NCBI GenBank assembly: GCA_029783825.1
Contig: JAREIK010003345.1
Location: forward strand, 157,783 to 221,782
Reading direction: 5' to 3'
From: Sapria himalayana
Taxonomy: Eukaryota; Streptophyta; Magnoliopsida; Malpighiales; Rafflesiaceae
DNA: 64,000 nt
A program made the position numbers and the translations under genes. The notes beneath the pieces are model-generated. The model made no database searches, was not told the DNA's origin, and saw only the letters and a program-made list of their open reading frames with translations. This document shows, in pieces, positions 21,533 to 32,850 of this stretch. Within the stretch, counting starts at the first letter, position 1. Each line of letters opens with the position of its first letter.

Positions 21533-24500
21533 TGGTTTATAAGTTTTATTTAAAAAATAAAATAACAAAAAAATTAGTATAACCTTTGAAACTATAACAA
21601 TTTTTAATTTTTTTTTAAAAGTGAAAACTGTATTTTGTTATGATAATCTTAACAATTATATATCAAGTAAATTCAATATAAACAATTAAATTGATATATA
21701 TTATAATAATGATCATACAAAAGATTAATAAACAATTATTAATAACATAAATATTGTTTAAAATATATTTACAATACCTAAAATCATTCAAAATCAAAGT
21801 GAAATAATTTACTAAATATTAATTTTAATTTTTAAAATTTTTGTATCCATTTATAACCTTATATATTTTTTGATGAAAAATAAATTATTTAAATTATATT
21901 TGTCTAACTATTAATTTATTTTTTTAATTTATATTTCTATAAAAATAAACTAATAAAATATTAAAATGTATATATAAAATTATAATGAATACTAATAAAA
22001 ATGAGATTTATGATTTATTATATTGGGTATACCTATTTAATGGTTTAAGTTTATTGTGGTTTTGGGGTTAATGAGTTTATTGATTTATATGTTTACACAT
22101 TTAGGTTTTATTTATTGATTTATAGGTTTAATTTAATCAATAAAATAACAAAAAATTTATTTTATGAATTTTTGTTTTTTTCAAAGGTTATCACCTTTGA
22201 AAATATAATAATTTTTTAATAGTTCTAAAATATGAATACAATACTTAGTTATAATAATCTTAATAATTATATTTGATGTAAATTCAATATAAAAAATTTT
22301 ATTAATATATATTATTTTCATGATAAAAAAATAAATTAATAAACTATTATTAATAAGAAAGATATTAATTAAAATATATTTGCAGAACCCAAAATAATTC
22401 AAAATCAAATTAAATTATATTACTAAGTAAAATTTTAAATTTTTGAAATTTTGTTTATTTTTATAAGCTTATATTTTTTTTGATTAAAAATAATTTATTT
22501 AAATTATAGTTGTCTCGCACATTATTTATTTTGTAATTAATATTTCTATAAAAAATAAACTAATAATTAATTAAAATGAATATTTAAAATTATAATGAAT
22601 ACAAATTAAAATGAGATTTATGATTTATTATATGTGGTATACTGGTGTAATGGTTTGATTATTTAGGAATTTTGTCATTTATGAGTTTATGAATTTCTGT
22701 TTTTAGGTATGTAATGGTTTATAGGTTTTATTTATATAATAAAAAATAAAAATTTTTTTTTAGATTTTTTCTGATTTTCAAAGGTTATAACCTTTAAAAA
22801 TAAAATAATTTTTAAAATTTTTTGAAATGTGAATACTATGTATAATTATATTAATCTTACTAATTATATATCATATAAATTCAATATAAATAATTTTAAT
22901 GATAGATAATATAATAATGATCAAAAATTAAATTAATAAACTATTATTACAAATATAAATTTTTATTGAAATATATTTACATAACACAAAATAATTCAAA
23001 AGCAAATCAAAATATATTACTAAATAATAATATTTAATTTTAAAATTTTTTCTTCTTTTTATAAGCTTTTATTTTTTTGATTAAAAGTAAATTATTTAAA
23101 TAATATTTGTCACACTCAAAATTAATTTGTAATTAATTTTTCTAAAAATTTAACTATAAATAATTAAAATGATTATTTAAAATTATAATAAATAGAAATA
23201 AAAATGAGATTTATTAATTATTAAGTAGTATATAGATGTTAAAATATTTATGTATTTAGGGGTTTCGGGTTAATATGCTTACTAATTTAAGTAAGTATTT
23301 AATGGTCTATAGGTTTTATTTAAAAAATAAAATAACTATAATTATATATCATATAAATTCAATATAAACAATTTTATTGATAGATATTCTAATAATTATC
23401 AAAAAATAAATTAAAAATCTATTATGAATAAGACTGATATTACTTAAAATATAATATCAAATCCTAAAATGATTGAAAATCAAAGCAACATATATTACTA
23501 AATAATAATTATTTGTTTTTAAATTTTTTTTCTTTTTATAAGCTTATTAATTTTTTGATTAAAAATAAATTTTATAAATTATATTTTTAACTCATAATTT
23601 ATTTTATAATTAATACATATATAAAAAAAAGTAAACAATCAAAATGAATTTTTTAAATTATAATGAAAACAAATAAAAATGAGATTTATTAATTATTATT
23701 TAGGGTATACCGATTTAAAGGATTATCTATATAGAGGTATCGAGATTTTGTAGTTTAGTTATTTAAATGAATAGGCATTTAGTGGTGTATAGGTTTTATT
23801 TAAACAATAGAATAACAAAGATAAAATATTTTTTTTATTTTTTCACATTTTCAAAGGTTATAACATTTGAAAATATAATAATTTTAAAATTTTTTCAAAA
23901 GTGAATACAATATTTAGTTATAATAATCATTATATTTATATATCATATAAATTCAATATTAACATTTTTATTGATAAATATTCTAATAATGAAGAAAAAA
24001 TAACTTAATAATCTATTATTAATAAGATAGATGTCAATTAAAATATAATTACAAAATCTAATATGATTCAAAAGTAAAGTAAAATAAATTACTATATAAT
24101 AATTTTTTGTTTTGAAATTTTTTTTTCTTTTAAAAAGTTTATGTATAATTTTTTGATAAAAAATAATTTACATAAATTATATTTGTGCAACTCATAAATT
24201 ATTTTGTAATTAATATTTATATAAAAATAAAAAATAAATAATTAAAATGAATATTTAAAATTATAATAAAAAAATAATATTGATATTTATTATTTATTAT
24301 TTAGGGTATACTAGTTTAAATGGATTATCTTTTTAGGGTTTTAGAGATTTAGTAGTTATTGATTTAAGTGTTTAGGAATTTAGTTGTTTATAGGATTTAT
24401 TTAAATAATGAAATAACAAAAAAAATTATTTTTGATATTTTCTCACATTTTCAAAGTTTATAACCTTTGAAAATATAATAATTTTAAAATTTTTTAAAAA

Positions 24501-26389
24501 TGTGAATAAAATATTTTGAAATAAAAATCATTATAATTATATATAATCTAAACAAAAAATAAAGAATTTTATTGATAGATATTAAATCAATTTTTAAAAA
24601 ATAAATTAATATGTTATTATCAATATGATAGTTATAAATTAAAATATAATTGCAAAACCTAAAATTATTCAAAATCAAAGTAAAATTTATTACTAAATAA
24701 TAATTTTTGTTTTTTTAGTTTTTGCTTCTTTTTATAAACTTATATATTTTTTTGATGAAAAATAAATTACTTAAATTAAATATGTATCACTCATAATTTA
24801 TTTTGTAATTAATATTTTAATAAATTATTTAAATTATAATTAAGGTTTATGAGTTTAAAGGTTTAAGTGGTTATGGGCTTTTGTGTTAAGGAGTTTAGAG
24901 ATTTAAGTTTTTAGGGGCTTTTGTGTTAAGGAGTTTAGAGATTTAAGTGTTTAGGGATTTACTAGTTTATAAGTATTATTTTATTAATGATATAACATAA
25001 AAATTATTTTTTTTATTTTTTCGATTTTTGAAGGTTATATCCTTTGAAAAAATAATAATTTTTTAATTTTTTTCAAATGTAACTATAATATTTATTTATA
25101 ATAACTTCATAAATATAAGTCATTTAAATTCAATATAAATAATTACATTTTTAGATATTATAATAATGATCAAAAAAATAAATTAATAAACTATTATTAA
25201 TAAAATAGATATTATTTAAAAAGTATTTGCAAAATCTAAATTAATTCAAATCAAAGTAAAATATATTACTAAATAATAATTGTTTTAATGTTTTACTTTT
25301 TTTATAAGTTTAAATTTTTGTTATTAAAATAAATTTTTTAAATTATATTTGTCTTACTCATAATTTATTTTGTAATTTATAATTCTATAATAATAAACAA
25401 ATAAATAATTAAAATGAATATTTAATATTATAATGAATACAAATAAAATTGAGATTTATTATTTATTATTCAAGATATACCGTTTTAATGGTTTAAATAT
25501 TTAGGTGTTTTGTGGTTTAGGAGTTTAGTGATTTAATTGTTTAGACCTTTAGTCATTTATTGTTATTATTTCAAGAATGAAAAAACAAAAAATTTAATTT
25601 TTAAAATTTTTTTAATTTTTGAAGGTTATAACCTTTGAAAATATAATAAATTTAATTTTTTTTAAATGTGAATATAATATTTAGTTATAATAATCTTAAT
25701 AATTATATATAATGTAAACTCAATATAAATAATTTTATTAATAGAAATTATAATAATGATTAATAAATAAATTAAAAAACTAGTATTTATAAGAATGATA
25801 TAAATTAAAATATAATTGTAAAATCTAAAATGATTCAAAATCAAAATAAGTATATTACTAAATAATAATTATTTATTTTTAAAAATTTACCTTTTTTTAT
25901 TAGCATTTTTTTTGAAAAATAAATTATTTAAACTATATATGTCGCACTAATAATTTATTTTGTAATTAATATTTCTATAAAAATAAACTGATAAATAATA
26001 AAAATGAATATTTAAAATTATAATGAATACTAATAAAAATTAGATTTATGATTTATTATTTGGACTATACTAATTTAATGTTTTAACTATTTATGGGCTT
26101 CGGGGTTTAGGAGTTTAGTCATTTTAGAATTTAGTCATTTAGTGGTTTATAGGTTTTATATATAAATTAAAATAACATAAAAAATTATTTTTGTTATTTT
26201 TTCTCATTTTTGAAAGTTATAACCTTAGAAAATATAATAATTTATAATTTTTTTATGAAAAGTGAATAAAATATGAAGTTATAATAATCATAATAATTAT
26301 ATATCATATAAATTCAATATAAACTATTTTATTGATATATAATATAATAATAATCATATAAAAATAATAAACAATTATTAATAAGCCTA

Positions 26390-26545
26390 TTTTTAAATTT
26401 TTAAATTTTTAAATTTTATTTAATCATATAAATTATAAATTAAAAATAATAATAATTTAATTAATAAATTTTGTTTAAATTTAAACATATAATAATAATC
26501 ATATAAATTATTTAATCATATAAATTAAAAATAATCATATAAATT
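26390..26545 (-). repeat. Locally scrambled satellite segment
   Basis: Short motifs (AATCATATAAATTA, TTTTAAATTTTTAAATTT, TTTTGTTTAAA) are repeated several times within ~155 bp inside one monomer. This makes the 26,220-26,979 unit about 170 bp too long. It looks like slippage or repeated template switching. Confidence 0.7.
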
Positions 26546-29500
26546 ATAAATTTTGTTTAAAATATATTTGCAAAACCTAAAATGACTCAAAATCAAAGTA
26601 AAATATTTTACTAAATATTAATTTTAAATTTTTAAATTTTTGTATCCATATATAAGCCTATATATTTTTTGATGAACAATAAATTTTTTAAATTATATTT
26701 GTAAGACTAATAATTTATTTTTTAATTTATATTTCTATAAAATTAAATTAATAAATAATAAAAATGTATATTTAAAATTGTAATGAATACAAATAAAAAT
26801 AAGATTTATCATTTATTATTTAGGGTATACCTATTTATTTGTTTAAGTTTTTTGTGGTTTTGGGGTTAAGGAGTTTATTGATTTATATGTTTACACATTT
26901 TCGTGTTTATAGGTTTTATTTAATCAATGAAATAAAAAAAAATTTATTTTTTTGAATTTTCGTGATTTTCAAAGGTTATAACCTTTAAAAATATAATAAT
27001 TTTTTAATTGTTCTAAAATATGAATACAATACTTAATTATAATAATCTTAATAATTATATTTGTTGTAGATTCAATATAAAAAAATGTATTAATATATAT
27101 TATAATAATGATCAAAAAATAAATTAATAAACTATTATTAAAAAGATAGATATTAATTAAAATATATTTGCAGAACCCAAGATAATTCAAAATCAAAGTA
27201 AATTATATTACTAAAAAAATTTTAAATTTTTGAAATTTTGTTTATTTTTATAAGCTTATTTTTTATTCATAAAAAATAATTTATTTAAATTATATCTGGT
27301 TCACTCATTATTTTTTTTGTAATTAATATTTCTATAAAAATAAACTAAAAAATAATTAAAATGAATATTTAAAATTATAATGAATACAAATAAAAATGAG
27401 ATTTATTATTTATTATTTAGGTTATATAGGTTTAATGGTTTAATTATTTAGGGGGTTTTGGGGTTTAGGAGTCTATAGATTTAAATGTTTAGTCATTTAG
27501 TGGTTTATAATTTTTATTTAAACAATAAAATAATAAAAAATTATTTTTGTGATTTTTTATCTTTTTTGAAGGTTATAACCTTCAAAAATGATAAAAATTA
27601 TAAAACATTTTAATTGAATATATGTAATTTTATTGTTCGATATTATAAAAATGATCAACTAATAAATTAATAAACTATTATTGATAAGATTGATCGTAAT
27701 TAAAATATAATTGCAAAACCTATATATAAGGATTCAAAATCAAAGTAAAATATATTACTAAATAATAATTTTTTGTTTTTAAATTTGTACTTCTTTATAT
27801 AAGCTTATTTTTTTTTTGATTAAAAATAAATTATTAAAATTATATTTGTCTCGCACCTTATTTATTTTGTGATTGATATTTCTATAAAAAATAAACTAAT
27901 AAATAATTAAAATGAATATTTAAAATTATAATGAATACAAATTAAAATGAGATTTATGATTTATTATATATGGTTTACCGGTTTAATGGTTTAATTATTT
28001 AGTGGTTTATAAGTTTTATTTATATAATAAAAAATCAAAATTCTATTTTTGATTTTTTCAGATTTTCAAAGGTTATAACCTTTGAAAATAATATAATTTT
28101 TAAAATTTTTTGAAATGTGAATACCATGTATAATTATATTAATCAAACTTATTATATATCATATAAATTCAATATAAATAATGTTAATGATAGATATTAG
28201 AATAATGATCAAAAATTAAATTAATAAACTATTATTAATCAAATTAATATTAATTAAACTATATTTAGATAACACAAAATGATTCAAAATCAAATCAAAA
28301 TATATTACTAAATAATAATATTTAATTTTTATAATTTTACTTCTTTTTATAAGCTTATATATTTTTTATTAAATTAAATTATTTAAATAATATTTGTCTC
28401 ACTCGAAATTTATTTTGTAATTAATCTTTTTAAAAAATTAAACTATAAATAATTAAAATGAATATTTAAAATTATAATAAATAGAAATAAAATTGAGATT
28501 TATTATTTATTAAGTAGTATATAGATGTTAAAAGGTTTTTGTATTTAGGGGTTTCGTGATTTATGAGCTTACTGATTTAAGTAAGTAAGCAAATCTATAG
28601 GTTTTATTTAAAAAATTAAATACAAAAAATTTATTTTTTTTATTTTTCCACATTTTCAAAGGATATAAACTTTGAAAATATAATAATTTTAAATTTTTTT
28701 TCAAAAGTGAATATAATATTTAGTTATGATAATCATTATGTTTATAAATCATATAAATTCAATATCAATTATTTTATTGATAAATATTCTAATAATGATG
28801 AAAAAATAACTTAATACTGTATTATTAATAAGATAGATATCAATTAAAATATATTTACAAAACCTAAATTGATTCAGAAGCAAAACAAAATATATTACTA
28901 TATGATAATTTTTTGTTTTGAAATTTTTTTTTCTTTTAAAAGTTTATCTATATTATTTTGATGAAAAAAAATTTATATAAATTATATTTGTGTGACTCAT
29001 AATTTATTTTGTAATTAATATTTATATAAAAATAAACAAATAAATAATTAAATTTGAATATTTAAAATTAAAATGAAAAAAAAATGAGATTTATTCTTTA
29101 TTATTTAGGATATACCAGTTTAATTTAAATTAAATTTGTCACTAATAATTTATTTTGTAATTAATATTTCTATAAAAATAAACTAATAAATAATTAAAAT
29201 AAAAATTAAAAGTATACTAAATAATTAAAATAATTTATATTGTTCCTCTCTCAACTCTAGAATGATTGCTAAAGCTCTAACCAAAATAATAGGAGCTTTT
29301 ACTTTATCTCCATTATGTCTCAACATATTTGATGTTGAATCACTAGGCTATCAAAGGTAATTTGACTCATGTACGCTAACAGACTAAACCAAAGTTGTAC
29401 CACTATGTGTTGAAATAGTTAGTTGTTATTGATGCTATTTATATTGATTATTGTAATTTCTTCTAAAATATCTCTATTGAACACACTCAAAGATTTTTTT

Positions 29501-29899
29501 TAAAACATAGTTCATATCTAAAAAAATAACCACCTTGCAGCCTATTAGAACAAACTAGTCCCATGGTGGTTTGAGCATGGCAAGAAGTATGGGCTCTCTT
29601 TCAATCAAGAATCAAATAATTTATTTTATTGGCATGTCTAAGCCTTTTTTTATATCCTCATGGATATGAAAAGTATCATTTCTTTTTTTTATATTAAATG
29701 AGTTATGTATGCAAGCTCACAATACCCAAAAAGGTGTAAATGAATAATATTAAATGTATAAAATGTTTTAATCATTGCCTAGAATATTAGTCTTGCATAT
29801 TGACACTTGAGGTCACAAATCAAAGGAAAAAGTCATAGTCGTATTTCAAATCTCAAGAATTTTAGCTATAGAAAGTTAGAAAGAATAGCACTTGAGCTT

Positions 29900-30250
29900 T
29901 AACTATTTCTATGGTCATGACTTTTGCTCCTGAGGAATGTCCAAAGTTACAATCATTCCTAGTGCAATGACTTTGAAAATATAAAGATAAAATGCACAAG
30001 CTATGCTCATATCCAATACTGTGACCCAGTATTATAGTGATTAAATATGTATTCATGATCATTCTTAGTGCCATAACAATATGTTCAACAGAGAGTCACA
30101 AGTTATGGCATATTCTCATCGATATGATTTTGTGTTCTAGAGACAAATTATATAATCATGACGATTACTAATGCTACAATAATCTAAAGCAAGAAAGAGA
30201 CTGAATCCATAACTCACCACTTGAGTCATGACTTTGTGTTACATATACAA
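29900..30250. repeat. Degenerate ~105-bp tandem repeats in the island
   Basis: Related phrases recur at about 105-bp spacing. One set is ACAATCATTCCTAGTGCAAT (~29,952), ATGATCATTCTTAGTGCCAT (~30,057) and ATCATGACGATTACTAATGC (~30,157). A second set is CATGACTTTTGCTCCTGAG (~29,915), ATATGATTTTGTGTTCTAGA (~30,126) and CATGACTTTGTGTTACAT (~30,226). The copies are strongly diverged. The 70-codon minus frame at 29,862-30,074 falls across them and is not considered a gene. Confidence 0.55.
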
Positions 30251-30339
30251 AAAGATAAATCTGTGAAATTTTTAATAGTTGTGAATTTCAATTTAAATTT
30301 TACACTTAGTCATTTGATTATAAAAGTGCAAAACATGAG

Positions 30340-30418
30340 ATTTAGGATTTAGGGTTTATGGATTAGGGTTATACTTTATGGTTTAAGATTTAGGATTTAA
30401 AGTTTAGGGTTTATGGTT
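30340..30418 (+). repeat. Degenerate telomere-like tract
   Basis: About ten consecutive variants of the plant telomere heptamer (TTTAGGG): TTTAGGATTTAGGGTTTATG, then GATTAGGGTTATACTTTATG, then GTTTAAGATTTAGGATTTAA and AGTTTAGGGTTTATGG. The G-rich strand is the + strand. This is an interstitial tract with roughly half of the units exact or one base off. Confidence 0.75.
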
Positions 30419-30441
30419 TTTTTTTGTTTTTTTTTGGAAAA
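30419..30441 (-). other. T-tract, possible retrocopy poly(A) on minus strand
   Basis: Two runs of nine or more T separated by G, followed by GGAAAATACATACTTTATTTATC. Read on the minus strand this is an A-rich end after ordinary 3'-UTR-like DNA. It would fit a retrotransposed transcript lying to the right, but no target duplication or coding frame confirms it. Confidence 0.3.
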
Positions 30442-30719
30442 TACATACTTTATTTATCATTTAGGCACACAACTTACAAGATACTAAAAAGCTGACTAAT
30501 TTAGGCCAGCCCACTAAATCTTATGCACCTTAATGATTCTATGCATAAAAAACATAAAAAACATAATGCCTAAAAATTCCAAGCGTACGAATACAACTAA
30601 AATCACCCGGCATTCCCAAACTTCAAAGGTGGCATTGAGTTATTATGCGCACTGCGTCCTTTCCATTCAGATTTGTCCAAGCCTTTTGGAGGAACCTTAA
30701 TGATGCACCATATTAAAAC

Positions 30720-31690
30720 TATGCAAATATAAGATTGTGCATGTGGGTGACATCTAGCATCAAGTGTTTGCCTATGTCATTGCTATACAATGGAATACAT
30801 GTAAAACTGAATACCCATAAATCCACAAGTCCATATCTACGACACTTTGTCAATTCATTCTCACCTCTGAATTCCACATTCTTTTGCTCCAATGATTCTC
30901 AAAAGAGTATCTCTTGGGTTAGAATACTTCCTCCTCGTGCTCCAAGAAGTGGTTGTATGTTGCACAGACAAAATATCAAAAAATATGCAAGCATCAGTGT
31001 GCATGTGTGATTAGGTCCATCTCATAGTCTAATTATCTACGCGTACAACCAAGCTAGAATACAAGTAAAATTACAAAATGCTATAAAGATGGGTCTTCTG
31101 CTCCTGGGAGTGTAACATCACATAATGTGTATTTACAAAATGCATTAGTGGGCCCCACGTAGAGATACTCATGGGTCCAGTTGCCATCATTGCATGCTAC
31201 ATAGAGAACATACAAGATTGTGTGTGTGAGTATGTCATGATCCATCTCTACAAGTACATGGTGCATACAAAGTCCAAAAGACAAATAAGACTACAAACAT
31301 AAACTACAAGTTTGAATCTTTTGCTCCCGTGTGGCTGGTATGGACTCCATTGCTTACTGGCCCTGCTTGGTGATGCTTTGGATTTTTCCGGCTCTCCAAT
31401 TAATCATGGAGTACCCGCTATTCCTATTGGGCGATGGTTGGGTGGCCCTCTATGCTACCTGATAGGGCTAGTGGGACCAACTCCTAGCGACTCATGGGTT
31501 TACTCCCGACCATTTGCTCAGTCTCGTCAGTTGTTTGAATGTTATCATCCCATCCTACTTGTGAGGCCCTCTACATGCTGGTGGCTCATACTTCTGGCTG
31601 CTTCAAGGACTTGCTGGCCCCTCTAAAATGCTACACCAAGATGGACAATAATATGTGCACATGTGTACCGTGGTCCGTCGCTATGTGTGT
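30720..31690. repeat. Diverged ~220-250-bp repeats, G+C-richer part of the island
   Basis: Related phrases recur: GATTGTGCATGTGGGTGACA (~30,733), CAGTGTGCATGTGTGATTAG (~30,992), GATTGTGTGTGTGAGTATGT (~31,211) and TATGTGCACATGTGTACCGT (~31,651). TTGCTCC/CTGCTCC/TTGCTCCC recurs at ~30,888, ~31,098 and ~31,320, and ACTCATGGGT at ~31,167 and ~31,491. The part at 31,312-31,626 is about half G+C, far above the rest of the window, and is open for 104 codons on the + strand, but the translation resembles no family I know. Frames at 30,735-31,010 (+) and 31,081-31,284 (-) are equally unrecognised. I do not call them genes. Confidence 0.5.
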
Positions 31691-32683
31691 GTGGTGTAGC
31701 AGTATCATGGTTTAAGAGTTTAGTAATTTAAGTATTTTGGTATTTTGTGGTTTATAGGTTTTATTTAAATAATTAAATAACAAAATAATTATTTTTATGA
31801 TTTTTTCTCATTTTTAAGGTTATAACAATTGAAATATTATAATTTTTAATTTTTTTTTCAAATGTTAATACAATATTTAATTATAATAATCATAAAAATT
31901 AAATATCATGTAATTTCAATATAAATAATTTTATTAATCGATATTATAATACTGATCATAAAATAGATTAATAAACTATTATTAATAAGATATATATTAA
32001 TTAAAATATATTTGCAAAACCTAAAATGATTCAAAATCAAAGTAAAATATATTACTAAATAATAATTTTTTATTTTTAAATTTTTGATTCTTTTTATAAG
32101 CTTATAAATTTTTTTGATGAAGATAAATTATTTAAATTATATGTCTTATTCATAATTTTATTTTGAAATTAATATTTTCTATAAAAATAAATTAATAAAT
32201 AATTAAAATGAATATTAAAATTATAATGAATACAAATAAAAATGAAAATTATGATTAATTATTTAGGGTATACCAATTTAATGGCTTAAGTATTTATGAG
32301 TTTAGGAGTTTAGTGATTTAAGTGTTTAGGCATTTAGTAGTTTATTTGTTACATTTAAATAATGAAATAACATAAAAAATTTTTTTCAAATTTTTTTTCA
32401 AATTTTTTATCAATTTTGATGGTTATAACCTTTATAAATATAATAATTTTTAAATTTTTTTCAAATGTGAATACAATATTTAGTTATAATTTACTTAATA
32501 ATTATATATCATGTAAATTAAAAATAAAAAATTTTATTCATAGATATTTATAAACTAAATATAAATATAAATATAATAATGATCAAAAAATAAATTAATA
32601 AACTATTATTTATTGATAGATATTTATATATTATTTATAAATACTTAAACATTTAAAGATGGTTTAAATGTTTAAATAGTTAA

Positions 32684-32716
32684 GGGTTTTGGGGTTTTGG
32701 GTTTTTGGGGTTTGGG
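32684..32716 (+). other. Potential G-quadruplex tract in the telomere-like segment
   Basis: Five G-runs of 3-4 bases separated by T-runs of 3-5 bases (GGG-TTTT-GGGG-TTTT-GGG-TTTTT-GGGG-TTT-GGG). This satisfies the usual G3+N1-7 pattern. It is an expanded form of the telomere-like track found in each monomer, where normally only one or two G-runs of this size occur. Confidence 0.85.
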
Positions 32717-32775
32717 AGTTTAATGATTTAAGCATTTAGTAGTTTATAGGTTTATAGTTTTATAGTTTAGGAGTT

Positions 32776-32850
32776 TATTTAAAAATTTATTAAAAAATTT
32801 ATTAAAAAATTTATTAAAAAATTTATTAAAAAATTTATTTAATAATTTAT
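32776..32850. repeat. 12-bp minisatellite (TTTATTAAAAAA)n
   Basis: About six near-exact copies of TTTATTAAAAAA in a row inside the TTTATAGG-TTTTATTTAAA part of a monomer. It lies ~60 bp after the G-run tract. It probably arose by replication slippage. Confidence 0.85.

Larger units (their letters stand above)
14390..24300 (-). repeat. Right arm of large imperfect palindrome
   Basis: Mirror copy of about 1,400-11,990, including hAT copy 2. Differences from the left arm are a ~125-bp internal deletion near 17,496 (after CAATATTTTGTTATATTGAT) and a fused monomer at 22,190-22,780. The fused monomer joins the front of one variant to the tail of the next and so removes about 540 bp. Beyond ~24.3 kb the monomer order departs from the left flank. 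Confidence 0.8.
21525..29229 (-). repeat. Satellite array, reverse block between hAT copy 2 and the 29.2-kb island
   Basis: Reverse monomers with cores near 21,576, 22,190, 22,788, 23,860, 24,460, 25,037, 25,628, 26,220, 26,979, 27,576, 28,076 and 28,666. The unit at ~23,335 has lost its core: TTTTATTTAAAAAATAAAAT joins straight to AACTATAATTATATATC. Units at 22,788 and 28,076 are the same 'B' variant (TATGTATAATTATATTAATC), 5.3 kb apart. The last unit carries the GTTTAATTTAAATTA fusion and is cut at ~29,229 by the island. No gene is seen. The 60-75-codon frames here are the same I/Y/N-rich stretch of successive monomers. Confidence 0.9.
29230..31705. other. Unidentified ~2.5-kb non-satellite island
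   Basis: The satellite stops at about 29,229 (AAATAATTAAAATAATTTATATTG) and resumes at about 31,706 (ATGGTTTAAGAGTTTAGTAA). Between these points the DNA is of ordinary to locally high G+C content and unrelated to the monomer. No target duplication or terminal repeat is apparent. From left to right it holds plain AT-rich DNA (29.23-29.86), degenerate ~105-bp repeats (29.9-30.25), telomere-like DNA (30.34-30.42), an interrupted T tract (30.42-30.44) and a G+C-richer part with diverged ~220-250-bp repeats (30.7-31.69). No protein family is recognised in any frame. The origin could be a composite transposon insertion or other chromosomal DNA. Confidence 0.7.

Noticed and set aside
30419..30441. 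T-tract as proof of a retrotransposed gene
   Set aside because: No target duplication, coding frame or matching transcript can be shown, so it is only a low-confidence note.
31312..31626. 104-codon frame in the G+C-richer patch as a protein gene
   Set aside because: G+C-rich DNA lacks stop codons by chance, the translation is unlike any family I know, and diverged repeats run through it. Kept only as a finding.
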